From Candidatus Gastranaerophilales bacterium (GTDB taxonomy: Bacteria; Cyanobacteriota; Vampirovibrionia; Gastranaerophilales; Gastranaerophilaceae), in the NCBI GenBank assembly GCA_944326555.1, contig CALVEK010000012.1:1-64000 (forward strand): a stretch of DNA of 64,000 nucleotides, read 5' to 3'. The notes under the pieces are model-generated. The model saw only the letters and a list, made by a program, of their open reading frames with translations, was not told the DNA's origin and made no database searches. Made by a program: the position numbers and the translations under genes. Shown here in pieces: positions 7,524-16,726 of this stretch; position 1 is the first letter of the stretch; the number at the start of each line of letters is the position of its first letter.

Positions 7524-8627
7524 ATGCCAAAACTATACGAAAAATACATGAAAAAATGTATCACACTGGCAAAAAAAGGAGAAGGCAGAGTCTCGCCAAA
7601 TCCTCTTGTCGGTGCGGTAATTTTAGACTCCAAAGGCAATATAATCGGTCAAGGATGGCATCAAAAATACGGAGAAGCGCATGCTGAGGTAAACGCATTT
7701 AAAGATGCTCTCTCAAAAGGCCACGATGTCAAAAACGGTACAATAATTGTAAATTTAGAACCATGCTCTCATTATGGGAAAACCCCGCCTTGTGCGGATT
7801 TAATAATAAAAAAAGGTATAAAAAAAGTCGTAATAGGCTGTATTGACCCAAACCCCAAAGTCGATGGAGGAGGCATTAAAAAACTTAAAGAGGCGGGAAT
7901 CGAAGTAATCACAGGGATTCTTGAAAAAGATTGCAAGAAACTAAATGAAGTGTTTTTCAAAAACCAATTACAACAGTGCCCATTTATTGTAATCAAAACA
8001 GCAACCACCTTGGATGGAAAAATTGCAACAAAAACAGGTTCTTCAAAATGGATAACATCAGATAAATCAAGAAACCTTGTACAAAGATTAAGAAACAAAT
8101 ATGATGCAATCTTAACAGGATCAGGTACGGTAATTTCTGATAACCCGTCTTTAACATGCAGAATGAAAAACGGAAAAAATCCAATAAGAATCATAATAGA
8201 CTCAACATTAAAAACACCACCTGATGCAAAAGTCTACCAAAATGACGGAACAAGAGTAATTATTGCTTGTGCTGATAACATAGAACCAAAAAATTATGGA
8301 GAAAATGTTGAATTTATCATGTGTCCGTTAGAAAAAACAACATCAAAAATTGATTTAAAATATTTGATTATTAAACTATACGAAAAAGGAATAAAAAGTA
8401 TCTTAATAGAAGCAGGAGGAATACTTAACGGAGCTTTTATAAAAAACAATTTGGCCGATAAATTATACCATTTTGTTGCACCCAAAATCACAGGAGACAA
8501 TAACAGCATGTCTTTTGTTAACGGTTTTGATACAACAGACATAAATAAAAGTATTAAACTAACCATAACCGATGTAAAACATGTTATACCTGATATAATG
8601 ATTGAAGCAGAAATTCACAATATTTAA
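7524..8627 (+). CDS. ribD: bifunctional riboflavin deaminase/reductase
   Basis: RibD performs the second and third steps of riboflavin synthesis: deamination of the pyrimidine from GTP, then NADPH reduction of the ribosyl side chain. The N-terminal deaminase domain has SPNPLVGAV, HAE (His53, Glu55) and the zinc pair Cys81/Cys90 in EPCSHYGKTPPC. The C-terminal reductase domain (about 150-367) has TTLDGKIATKTGSSKWI, GSGTVISDNP, an RIIIDS strand and a late EAGGILNG motif. The length of 367 is standard. No FMN riboswitch is visible upstream, consistent with expression from the purB operon. Confidence 0.96.
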   Translation: MPKLYEKYMKKCITLAKKGEGRVSPNPLVGAVILDSKGNIIGQGWHQKYGEAHAEVNAFKDALSKGHDVKNGTIIVNLEPCSHYGKTPPCADLIIKKGIKKVVIGCIDPNPKVDGGGIKKLKEAGIEVITGILEKDCKKLNEVFFKNQLQQCPFIVIKTATTLDGKIATKTGSSKWITSDKSRNLVQRLRNKYDAILTGSGTVISDNPSLTCRMKNGKNPIRIIIDSTLKTPPDAKVYQNDGTRVIIACADNIEPKNYGENVEFIMCPLEKTTSKIDLKYLIIKLYEKGIKSILIEAGGILNGAFIKNNLADKLYHFVAPKITGDNNSMSFVNGFDTTDINKSIKLTITDVKHVIPDIMIEAEIHNI

Positions 8628-8631
8628 TTAA

Positions 8632-8667
8632 TTGAATTATTCAAAGAATTCTAATAAAATAGTTATT
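8632..8667 (+). promoter_or_regulatory. candidate promoter for a leaderless transcript
   Basis: TTGAAT (8632-8637) and TAAAAT (8655-8660) are separated by 17 bp. Seven bases follow before the ATG at 8668, so the predicted first transcribed base falls at or next to the start codon. No Shine-Dalgarno sequence is present upstream of 8668. Confidence 0.5.
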
Positions 8668-10275
8668 ATGGAAAATCTTTCTGAAAAAATTATAACTTTA
8701 CAAAAAAATTTTTATGATCTTAACAGCTTGTTTGAGCTGAGTATGATAGCAACTCAAGCTGATTCCATCGAAGATTTAATAGCAAAAGTAACCACATTTT
8801 TAACTCAAGCATTGAGCTTAGAAAATGTCAGGTTTTTTATAAACCATGAAAGAGTATACTACATGGTTGCTAACCAAAATACAGATGATCATGAATATTT
8901 TCAATTTGAAAATGATGAAGAAGGATTTTGGGAAGTTCTTAATAAAAATGAATTCATAAAAGTATCTGACGATAACGGCAGACCTATCTATAGATCCTTT
9001 TGGGAAAAATATGATTTAGAGAATTTGGATAGCAGTTACTTTAAATTATTTCAAAAAGATTCTATTCCTTATTTCATCTGCTCTATCGGCAATAAAACTG
9101 ATGGAAGTGCATTTTCTGAAAGTGATCTTCAGTATCTTACAAAAGTATTCAACTACATTGGGCCTATACTTATCAAATATATTAAGAGAAGAGATCAAGA
9201 AAACGACCTTAAGAAATTACAAAAATCATTGCACAATATCTCAATACTTTATAATATTTCTCAGGCAGTAAACTTTATTGATGACCTAAAAAGATTGTTG
9301 CGTGTTATTTTGAATAAAGCACTTGAAACAATTGATGCCGAAAAAGGTTCTTTAATGCTTTACAACTTTGCGGAAAATGTTCTGCAAACTAAAGTGGTAT
9401 ACGGCTTAGCCGACAAGAACCTTGAAACAGAAATAAATAACGGCTTAATAGAATGTTCAAAAATAAAAGTTGGTGAGGGTATTGCGGGTACTGTTTTTGT
9501 TGAAAAAAAATCCATAATCTCTAACCTTGGACAAAATGACCCGAGATTTATCAACAACGGACAAGAGCTCAACGTTAATTCGCTTTTATGCGTGCCTTTG
9601 ATAGCTAAGGGAGAACCTATTGGCGTAATAAATATTACAAACAAACTTAACGGCAAACTTTTTAATAAACAAGATTTAGAGTTTATAGAAGCACTTGCAA
9701 ACCAAGCCGCAATTGCTATTGATAACGCAAAATTATACGAACTTGCAACAAAAGACGGTTTGACAAAACTGTATATTTACAGACATTTCTACACATTGCT
9801 TGAAAACGAAATAAAACGCTCATCAAGATATAACCACGAAATGACGCTTCTTATGATGGATATAGACAACTTTAAGAGCGTTAACGATACTTACGGACAC
9901 CCTGTAGGCGACCAAGTATTGAGAGAAATAGCTAATTGTATTCAACAAACAATAAGAAAGATTGATATCGCATCCAGATATGGTGGTGAAGAATTCACAG
10001 TAATACTTCCTGAAACAAATATTACAGATGCCAAGGTAATTGCGGAAAGAATAAGAAAAAATATTAGCAGCATAAAAATCAATGTTAAAGACGACATATA
10101 TATATGTCCTACTGTTAGTATCGGTATGAGCGAATATCCTTCTTGTGCTTTAGATGAACAAACGCTTATAGAACTTGCCGACGTCGCTTTATATAATGCG
10201 AAAAATAACGGTAAAAATTGTATTTGTGAATACAACCCCAACACAGGTTGTACATTAATCCCACGTGGAGAATAA
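8668..10275 (+). CDS. GAF-domain diguanylate cyclase
   Basis: This 535-residue cytosolic protein makes c-di-GMP. A divergent GAF-like sensor occupies about residues 17-170, then a helical linker, then a clearer GAF domain (about 200-355). The C-terminal GGDEF domain (about 360-525) has an intact active site RYGGEEF (GGEEF at 439-443). The product-inhibition I-site RxxD (RKID) stands five residues before it, so feedback control is expected. There are no membrane segments, so the signal should be intracellular. A TTG-started frame from 8632 is open, but that codon is better read as the -35 element. The gene follows ribD by 40 bp. Confidence 0.92.
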   Translation: MENLSEKIITLQKNFYDLNSLFELSMIATQADSIEDLIAKVTTFLTQALSLENVRFFINHERVYYMVANQNTDDHEYFQFENDEEGFWEVLNKNEFIKVSDDNGRPIYRSFWEKYDLENLDSSYFKLFQKDSIPYFICSIGNKTDGSAFSESDLQYLTKVFNYIGPILIKYIKRRDQENDLKKLQKSLHNISILYNISQAVNFIDDLKRLLRVILNKALETIDAEKGSLMLYNFAENVLQTKVVYGLADKNLETEINNGLIECSKIKVGEGIAGTVFVEKKSIISNLGQNDPRFINNGQELNVNSLLCVPLIAKGEPIGVINITNKLNGKLFNKQDLEFIEALANQAAIAIDNAKLYELATKDGLTKLYIYRHFYTLLENEIKRSSRYNHEMTLLMMDIDNFKSVNDTYGHPVGDQVLREIANCIQQTIRKIDIASRYGGEEFTVILPETNITDAKVIAERIRKNISSIKINVKDDIYICPTVSIGMSEYPSCALDEQTLIELADVALYNAKNNGKNCICEYNPNTGCTLIPRGE

Positions 10276-10369
10276 TAAATAAATTTTCCAGTTTAGTATA
10301 AATTATTCTGTATTCTATTTATACTGTTAACTTTTGCTATAAACGTATTCATCAAACAAGTTAGCTTGC

Positions 10370-10397
10370 TTGTCGATTGAAAAAGAAATATATAATC
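10370..10397 (+). promoter_or_regulatory. candidate sigma-70 promoter
   Basis: TTGTCG (10370-10375) and a perfect TATAAT (10392-10397) are separated by 16 bp, about 90 bp upstream of the gene starting at 10489. Confidence 0.45.
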
Positions 10398-10488
10398 AAC
10401 AGTCATAGCCCGTGTGTTGCATAGTTATTATTTTGCTTTTTTATAGAATTATTTAATAAAGCAAGCAATCTTAATGGGGAGACGACAA

Positions 10489-11325
10489 ATGTATTCATAC
10501 AAAAAATTTTGTACAAAAATTTTTATTTTCACAGTGGCAATTTTCACAGCCTGCACGCTCCCAACTATTGCAGCAATAACAGGCAACGTAGAAAAAACCG
10601 GTGATAGCGGAGATTATAATAGAGTTATAGACTCAAAAAGCGGATCTCCTATAAGTCAAGCAGATGTCATGCTTCCATCAAAGGGATACAAAACCAAAAC
10701 AGACAACAATGGCAGATTTACACTTGGAGCAAAGGTTGATGCACCTACAATTATGTCAGTGCAAAAAGACGGATATAAACCTTTTTCTCTAACGGTAGAC
10801 AGCAATGCAACATCAAAGCCCATCGTTATAGGAATAGAAAAAACAAACCCGCATGACATTATTATAGACAAAGATATGTACCACATAGGAGATGACAATT
10901 ATTCATCCAACTCTGCAAATGCTGCAGAATTCAGGATAAAAGCAATTGGTCCTTTTTATACAAAAAACTTTAAAATAGGAGAACTTCCGCCAAATGAAGA
11001 CATATATCTGATTATTGGCTCTGTTATAGGAATAGATACAAAAATGGCAAGAGACTTTGGACAATCAAAAGTCAAAACTGCCTACGCCACTGCACCTCAA
11101 GTATTCTTTAACGGAAATATGATAGCTGAACTAAACCTGAACGGAGATAACCAGCAAATCAAAATTCCAAGAAGTATTATAAGACCAAATTCTGAAAATC
11201 AACTAACTATTAAATCAGGGAAGAATCTTTTCCAAACAGCATACATCGACTATGACGATATAGAGTTGATGAATCTTTTTATAGAAACAAAAAGCAAAAG
11301 CCTCATAAGCTCGGAAGAACAATAA
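10489..11325 (+). CDS. secreted protein with carboxypeptidase regulatory-like domain
   Basis: A 278-residue exported protein. It has an N-terminal signal peptide (basic YKKFCTK, then a hydrophobic segment to about residue 29). A carboxypeptidase-regulatory-like beta-sandwich follows at about 45-110, with the typical D..SGSPISQADVML, TDNNGRFTL and KDGYKPFSLTV pattern. The last 150 residues form a second, beta-rich domain that I do not recognise. Such domains usually act in surface binding or assembly. The ATG at 10489 is chosen because GGGGAG lies seven bases upstream; an earlier in-frame ATG at 10474 would overlap that site. Monocistronic, with a strong terminator. Confidence 0.82.
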   Translation: MYSYKKFCTKIFIFTVAIFTACTLPTIAAITGNVEKTGDSGDYNRVIDSKSGSPISQADVMLPSKGYKTKTDNNGRFTLGAKVDAPTIMSVQKDGYKPFSLTVDSNATSKPIVIGIEKTNPHDIIIDKDMYHIGDDNYSSNSANAAEFRIKAIGPFYTKNFKIGELPPNEDIYLIIGSVIGIDTKMARDFGQSKVKTAYATAPQVFFNGNMIAELNLNGDNQQIKIPRSIIRPNSENQLTIKSGKNLFQTAYIDYDDIELMNLFIETKSKSLISSEEQ

Positions 11326-11342
11326 ACAAAGCTATCAAATAT

Positions 11343-11377
11343 AAAAAGCGTAGAAATACTAAACTTCTACGCTTTTT
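11343..11377 (+). terminator. bidirectional terminator
   Basis: A perfect 13-bp stem (11343-11355 with 11365-11377) includes A and T tracts at its ends. It serves the plus-strand gene ending at 11325 and, in reverse, the apt operon ending at 11406. Confidence 0.88.
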
Positions 11378-11405
11378 GCAAAATTTAAACTTATTAAATT
11401 AAAAA

Positions 11406-11933
11406 CTACAAGCCTTTGTACTGAATCATTGAAACAACATCAATATCCTTGAGCTTTTCTCTTCCTTTTAAATCACTCAATTCGATAATAAATGCAGCAC
11501 CGACAATATTAGCACCTACTTTTTTCAAAAGTTTGCAAGCCGCTTCAACAGTGCCGCCTGTTGCCAACAAATCATCGATAACAAGAACGTTTTTACCTTC
11601 TTCAACAGCATCTGCGTGCATCTCAATCTTATCAGTACCGTATTCAAGAGCATACTCTTGAGAGACTACATCAGCAGGCAATTTACCCGGTTTTCTTATC
11701 ATTACAAAACCGGCACCCAAATTATAAGCTAATGCAGAACCAAAAATAAAACCTCTTGACTCAACACCTGCGACATAATCAATCTTTTTGTCAGCATACT
11801 GTTCTGTCAAAAAATCTACCATAAACTTCAAAGCCTTAGGGTCCTTTACTGCAGTAGTTATATCCCTAAAAACAATTCCTTTTTTAGGGAAATCGACAAT
11901 ATCTCTAACCTTTGATTCTACATAATTTTGCAT
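11406..11933 (-). CDS. apt: adenine phosphoribosyltransferase
   Basis: Apt salvages adenine with PRPP to give AMP. The 175-residue protein has the family motifs FPKKGIVFRDITT, VAGVESRGFIFG, RKPGKLP and the PRPP loop VLVIDDLLATGGT. A TTG three codons upstream is open, but the ATG at 11933 is the conventional start for the family. It is the last gene of the minus-strand TPR-Tic20-metY-apt cluster, 39 bp after metY, and ends at the bidirectional terminator. Confidence 0.96.
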   Translation of the reverse strand: MQNYVESKVRDIVDFPKKGIVFRDITTAVKDPKALKFMVDFLTEQYADKKIDYVAGVESRGFIFGSALAYNLGAGFVMIRKPGKLPADVVSQEYALEYGTDKIEMHADAVEEGKNVLVIDDLLATGGTVEAACKLLKKVGANIVGAAFIIELSDLKGREKLKDIDVVSMIQYKGL

Positions 11934-11972
11934 CTTTTCCAATATTCCTTATCTTTATCTACAAAAAATTAT

Positions 11973-13244
11973 CTAATTCAATGCCTGATTGATATCCTCA
12001 ATTATATCATCAACATCCTCCAAGCCAACAGAAAGACGCATAAAATCATCCGAAATTCCGCAAGCTCTCAATTGTTCGTCATTAAGCTGACGGTGTGTTG
12101 TTAATGCAGGATATGTGATGATAGAGCGAGAATCACCAATATTTGTGGCATGTATAAGAAGTTTAACCTTTTCTATAAATTTAACTCCCGCTTTTGCCCC
12201 GCCTTTTATTCCAAAACTTACAATAGAAGACGCGCCCTTTGGCAAATATTTTTTCACAAGAGGATAATAAGCATTATCGCTAAGCGCAGGATAATTAACC
12301 CAAGCAATCTTTTCATGATTTTGAAGATACTTTGCTACTTTCAATGCTGTATCAGAAACTCTTTGCATTCTTAAATGCAAAGTTTCCAACCCCAGCAAAG
12401 TCAAATATGCATTAAAAGGACTAATACAAGAGCCAAAATCTCTCAATAATTGCCCGCGGGCTTTGACAATAAATGCTGATTCTTTAAAAGTTTCAGTGTA
12501 ACTTAAGCCGTGATAACTCGGATCAGGTTCAACAAGTTCAGGGAATTTTCCTGACTTTTTCCAATCAAATTTTCCTGAATCAACAATAATACCACCCATT
12601 GAATTTCCATGACCTGAGATGTACTTAGTCAAAGAATGTACAACTATGTCAGCCCCCCACATAAAAGGCTGAAACAGATATGGAGACGGTACAGTATTAT
12701 CAATAATCAAAGGTATACCATGCCTGTGAGCGACTTTTGCTATTTCTTCAACATCAACTATATTGAGCTTAGGATTACCAATCATCTCCGTAAAAATGCA
12801 TTTAGTCTTTTCAGTGATGACTTTTTCGTAATCTTCAGGTTTTTCACCATCAACGAATATTGTGTTAATGCCAAGCTTTCTTAATGTTGAATTAAATAAA
12901 TTAAAAGTACCGCCATACAATGTAGATGAAGCAACAATATCATCACCGGCTTTGGCTATATTTAATACCGATATCATAGTAGCAGCCTGTCCCGAAGAAA
13001 CAGCCAACGCACCTATGCCACCCTCTAAAGCAGCAATTCTTTCCTCCAACACCTGTGTTGTGGGATTTGAGATTCTTGTATAAATATCACCGCTTGCTTT
13101 TAAATCGAATAAATCAGCAGCATATTGAACATTATCAAAATCAAAAGCGGTAGTTTGATATATAGGAACAGGTATGCAATGTCTGTTATCTTTTGCCTTA
13201 TGTGCACCCTGAACTGCTATTGTATCAAACTTCATATCACGCAT
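11973..13244 (-). CDS. metY: O-acetylhomoserine sulfhydrylase
   Basis: A PLP enzyme of the Cys/Met metabolism family that makes homocysteine from O-acetylhomoserine and sulfide. The 423-residue length and long C-terminal part fit MetY rather than the shorter MetB/MetC. Motifs: YTRISNPTTQVLEERIAALEG, SSGQAATM, the PLP lysine Lys207 in HSLTKYISGHG, and a C-terminal RLSVGLEDVDDIIEDI. The ATG is one base after the stop of the Tic20-like gene and its AGAGGA site lies inside that gene's last codons, so translation is coupled. No SAM riboswitch is visible. Confidence 0.94.
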   Translation of the reverse strand: MRDMKFDTIAVQGAHKAKDNRHCIPVPIYQTTAFDFDNVQYAADLFDLKASGDIYTRISNPTTQVLEERIAALEGGIGALAVSSGQAATMISVLNIAKAGDDIVASSTLYGGTFNLFNSTLRKLGINTIFVDGEKPEDYEKVITEKTKCIFTEMIGNPKLNIVDVEEIAKVAHRHGIPLIIDNTVPSPYLFQPFMWGADIVVHSLTKYISGHGNSMGGIIVDSGKFDWKKSGKFPELVEPDPSYHGLSYTETFKESAFIVKARGQLLRDFGSCISPFNAYLTLLGLETLHLRMQRVSDTALKVAKYLQNHEKIAWVNYPALSDNAYYPLVKKYLPKGASSIVSFGIKGGAKAGVKFIEKVKLLIHATNIGDSRSIITYPALTTHRQLNDEQLRACGISDDFMRLSVGLEDVDDIIEDINQALN

Positions 13245-13245
13245 A

Positions 13246-13668
13246 TTACAACTGTCCTCTCAAATTTGCTTTTATAATATCAGACACCCAAGGCACATAG
13301 CTGTAAACCCCTCTCAGAACACCTAATATCAAATACAGAATAAAAAGAAAGTAAATAAAAGTCGTAACAGAAAAACCTAAAAACAAAGGCATATTCAAAA
13401 AGAAAGTTATCATGCTGATTACATTTTTAACCAAAGGAATATAGCTTAATATGTTCATTGCAAAAGATAAACCTGTCAAAAACAGCCATAAAGCAAATGC
13501 AATGAATATTGATTGAAAAATGTGATACTTTAAGAAAGGTTTCATGTCCTTTTTCATTAATGCGGCTATTATGATAAATATAAACCCAACCAAAGGAAAA
13601 ACATAAGTTGCAGCAGCAATCAATTTTTCTAAAAAGGACGGATTTCTATAATTTAAGGTGTATGACAA
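13246..13668 (-). CDS. Tic20-family membrane protein
   Basis: A 140-residue protein with four predicted membrane segments (about residues 20-38, 50-72, 80-95 and 98-120). The pattern of a KPFLKYHIFQS segment ahead of helix two, and a C-terminal GVYSYVPWVSD motif, matches cyanobacterial Tic20-like proteins, which share a GKY-x-x-P-x-ISD ending; DUF4870 is a looser alternative. Plastid Tic20 is a protein-import channel component; the role of bacterial homologues is not established. The start is TTG with a strong AGGGAGAG site. It lies between the TPR gene and metY. Confidence 0.75.
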   Translation of the reverse strand: MSYTLNYRNPSFLEKLIAAATYVFPLVGFIFIIIAALMKKDMKPFLKYHIFQSIFIAFALWLFLTGLSFAMNILSYIPLVKNVISMITFFLNMPLFLGFSVTTFIYFLFILYLILGVLRGVYSYVPWVSDIIKANLRGQL

Positions 13669-13722
13669 TTTTCTCTCCCTAAGAATTACTTTCTTACTTA
13701 GTACTTTTAATTTTATCTACAA

Positions 13723-14784
13723 CTATTTAACTGATTCTTTCCTTTTGATATATTCTTGCAGAATTTCAAGGTAAACCAATTTGTTTTCCATAGACTTGTC
13801 ATCATATAACAAAGCACTACGATAAGTATAAATAGCGTTTTCCAAATCATTAAGCATAAAATATGTATTACCTATAAAAGTATAGGTCTTAGCATCTTCA
13901 GGCTGTATTTGAGATGCTTTTTTGTAACAATCAAGCGCTTCTACATATTTCTTTTGATCAACGTAAATATTACCAAGCAATATGTATGCATTCGGAGCAT
14001 CAGGAGCTATTTTGATTGCTTCTTTATACTTACTTATAGCCATATCAATTCTGTTTGCATCAGAATAAGAAATAGCATGACAAACATAAGTCTGGTAAAC
14101 ATTGGGATTGATTTTATAACATTGATTGAATGCTTTTTCTGCATTGTCGAAGTCTCTCATCGAAGAATATGAATTTGCAATGCAAATCTGAGCCTTAATA
14201 TTATCGGGATCTATAGCCATAGCCTTTTTCAGAGTTTTTATAGCTTCTCTATACATATGCATTGACATCTGAGCACTAGCCTTATTAATAAATGTCTCTG
14301 CATCTTTATCATTAACAGCCAAGGCTTTGTCATAATATACAATTGCCGAAAGATAATCTTTGTTATCCTGATATAACAATCCAATAGCATTAAACAGAGC
14401 AGAATTTTTGGATTCTAACTCCAATGCCTTTGTATAATTGGCCATAGCATGCTGAAAATCGCCTAATTCAGCATAAGCATTACCCAGATTAAGATATATA
14501 GAAAAACTTTTTGACTCTATTTCTGATGCTCTTGTATAGTAATCTATCGACTTATTTATATCTCTAAAATAAAAATGAATACTTCCCGCATTAATTAATG
14601 CCTGAGAGTTCAGAGGATTAACACGCAATAAAGACTCATAAATTTCCAGAGCATTTTTATAATCCTGCTCACCGATAAACAGTTTACCCAACTCCAAATA
14701 ATTTTGCTCATTAGTTGGTTCCTTGCTTATCTTATCAAACAATTCTTCTATCGCATTTTTAGGATTTTTATTTGAAATTTCCAT
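13723..14784 (-). CDS. tetratricopeptide repeat protein
   Basis: This 353-residue protein consists almost wholly of TPR units, roughly nine, spaced 34 residues apart with the usual W/L-G-Y-A-F-A-P pattern (for example AYAELGDFQHAMANYTKALE). No signal peptide or membrane segment is present, so it is probably a cytosolic scaffold. It is the first gene of the cluster ending in apt, 54 bp before the Tic20-like gene. The pairing of TPR and Tic20-like proteins suggests, without proof, a role at the membrane. A possible promoter (TTGCCA, 16 bp, TAATTT) lies at 14869-14896. Confidence 0.88.
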   Translation of the reverse strand: MEISNKNPKNAIEELFDKISKEPTNEQNYLELGKLFIGEQDYKNALEIYESLLRVNPLNSQALINAGSIHFYFRDINKSIDYYTRASEIESKSFSIYLNLGNAYAELGDFQHAMANYTKALELESKNSALFNAIGLLYQDNKDYLSAIVYYDKALAVNDKDAETFINKASAQMSMHMYREAIKTLKKAMAIDPDNIKAQICIANSYSSMRDFDNAEKAFNQCYKINPNVYQTYVCHAISYSDANRIDMAISKYKEAIKIAPDAPNAYILLGNIYVDQKKYVEALDCYKKASQIQPEDAKTYTFIGNTYFMLNDLENAIYTYRSALLYDDKSMENKLVYLEILQEYIKRKESVK

Positions 14785-14965
14785 GTATAACCATCATTAT
14801 TGTTAACGTTTCAAAAACATATTACTACAATTTGGAAAAAATATAAATCATTTCGGTATTTTGATATAAAATTAAATTGTTGAAAGTTTTTGGCAACTAA
14901 CGATTAACACGCAAACAGTTGTAAAACATTGTACATAATGAATTTAGAAAATTTTGGGTGATAAA

Positions 14966-16096
14966 GTGAAATATAACAGAAATTCGTATCTGAATACACA
15001 CAGAGATGCTTGGGTAGAAGTTAATTTAGATAGTATAGAAAAAAATATACTTGAATTAAAAAAATATTTAAAACCTCACTCAAAACTTTTTGCCGTTGTA
15101 AAAGCGGATGCATACGGACATGGCGCAGTAATGATTGCACCAATACTCTTGGCATCAGGTGTAGATTTTCTTGGTGTATCATCAATAGATGAGGGTCTTC
15201 AACTGAGAGAGGCAAAAATTCAAGCACCAATACTTGTGCTCGGAGCCGTTCCTGTTTGGTCATTTGATTGGGCAGCAACAAACAATATATCCGTATCGGT
15301 TTTTTCAGAAGAGCATATAGAAGCATGCAAACAAACTTTTGAAAAAACAGGAATAAAACCCAAAGTACATGTAAAAATTGATACGGGAATGAATAGAATC
15401 GGTGTAAGACCCGAAAATGCAGTGGGATTCATAAACAAAATCAAAAAATCCGATTTCATTGAACTTGAGGGAATTTTTACCCACTTTGCAACAGCCGAAA
15501 CTGAGTCTTATGCAAAAGAACAATACCAAAAGTTTCAGTCTGTGATAAACGCAATCGACCACAATGGTCTGTTAATTCACTGTTGTAACACATCAGCTGT
15601 AGTTTGCTATGATGATTTTTCGTACAACATGGCACGAGTTGGTGTAGGTATTTACGGACTACAGCCTGATTTGACGCAAAATACAGCAAAACCTAATCTA
15701 AAACAGGCAATATCTTTAAGAGGAAGAATAACAAATATTCATACTGCCCAAAAAGGAGAAGGCGTAAGCTACTCACACACATTCCAAACATCAGGAACAA
15801 CTAAAATCGCAACTATACCGATAGGATACGCTGATGGTGTTTTTAGAGGATTATCTAACAAAATATACGGTATTGTTAACGGTAAAAAAATCAAACAAAT
15901 CGGTAACATTACAATGGATCAAATGATGTTTGATATCACAGATTGTGATGTAAAAGAAGGCGACACGATTACTCTGCTGGGACAAGATGGAGAACAATTT
16001 ATCAGTATTGATGAATGGGCAAAAATTTTAGGCACAATACACTACGAGCTAACCTGTGCCCTAAGAGTCAGACTGCCTAGAGTTTACACAAGATAA
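14966..16096 (+). CDS. alr: alanine racemase
   Basis: Alr makes D-alanine for peptidoglycan. The 376-residue protein has the N-terminal barrel with the PLP lysine Lys46 in AVVKADAYGHG, THFATAE, the HCCNTSAV segment, MARVGVGIYG, and the C-terminal domain with the catalytic tyrosine motif GVSYSHTF and MDQMMFDIT. The start is placed at GTG 14966 because the preceding GGGTGAT resembles the full anti-16S sequence at suitable spacing; a TTG four codons upstream is the alternative. It is divergent from the TPR gene cluster. Confidence 0.95.
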   Translation: MKYNRNSYLNTHRDAWVEVNLDSIEKNILELKKYLKPHSKLFAVVKADAYGHGAVMIAPILLASGVDFLGVSSIDEGLQLREAKIQAPILVLGAVPVWSFDWAATNNISVSVFSEEHIEACKQTFEKTGIKPKVHVKIDTGMNRIGVRPENAVGFINKIKKSDFIELEGIFTHFATAETESYAKEQYQKFQSVINAIDHNGLLIHCCNTSAVVCYDDFSYNMARVGVGIYGLQPDLTQNTAKPNLKQAISLRGRITNIHTAQKGEGVSYSHTFQTSGTTKIATIPIGYADGVFRGLSNKIYGIVNGKKIKQIGNITMDQMMFDITDCDVKEGDTITLLGQDGEQFISIDEWAKILGTIHYELTCALRVRLPRVYTR

Positions 16097-16098
16097 AC

Positions 16099-16356
16099 CT
16101 ACCCTTTAACATCAAAACTACCCAAAGTGCTGCCTTTTCTCATAGCGGCACCTGTATTAAACATCATTAAATTGTATTTCTCAATTTCGTTTGCAACATT
16201 TCCCGTAAAGACAGCCTGATTTTCATCAATAAAATTGAACAACGGTTCCCAAAGACTGTTGACAGTATTTTTTGCAGTCTCTTGTGATTGTTTGATTGTC
16301 CTTGTCGGAACCTTTATATTTAAGCCAAAAGGCTGTTTGAAAAAATTTTCTGCCAT
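16099..16356 (-). CDS. small protein of unknown function
   Basis: An 85-residue soluble protein without signal peptide or cysteines, starting MAENFFKQPFG. Predicted mostly helical, with a Gly/Ser-rich end. It lies tail to tail with alr, two bases apart. GGGG stands about 13 bases before the ATG, a weak ribosome site. I do not recognise it; coding status rests on a clean frame with balanced composition and no competing frame on the other strand. Confidence 0.55.
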   Translation of the reverse strand: MAENFFKQPFGLNIKVPTRTIKQSQETAKNTVNSLWEPLFNFIDENQAVFTGNVANEIEKYNLMMFNTGAAMRKGSTLGSFDVKG

Positions 16357-16726
16357 TACTTTTTATACCCCTGATTTTCTAACCTTAATATCGACTTTAC
16401 CTTTTTAAAACTTTAATGATTAAGTAAGATTTGTAAAGAAATGTTTACTCAAATTTGTATTAAGTTTTGTAAAAACAAATTTATCAAGATTCTATATTTA
16501 ACAAAATAGAAAATAAGCGTAAAAATCACACATAAAAAGAAAATATTTGTATCATTAAATAAAAAATCATATTTTCTCTATGCCGTTTAAAAATTTTTAC
16601 AAAAAAATATAGCAAAAAATTTTTTCAGCTGATTTGTAATTGTATCAGGTCTTTCATATCATATAAATTAGAAATCACCTTTCTTTATTTTTTGAATAAA
16701 AAAGACACTGGTCAGACTAAATAGCT
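16357..16726. other. AT-rich intergenic region
   Basis: This is a 370-bp spacer between divergent genes, very AT-rich. One weak promoter-like pair on the plus strand (TTGTAA at 16634-16639, TATCAT at 16657-16662, 17 bp apart) could serve the gene at 16727. No RNA gene, repeat or open frame of note is seen. Confidence 0.6.

Noticed and set aside
12150-12374. Open frames antisense to metY
   Set aside because: No ribosome site and no protein-like composition. They are shadows of a strongly conserved enzyme on the other strand, as are the similar antisense frames over pyrG, secD, ribD and others.
11945-13300. Possible SAM riboswitch for metY
   Set aside because: metY begins one base after the preceding gene, and there is no leader in which a riboswitch could fit.
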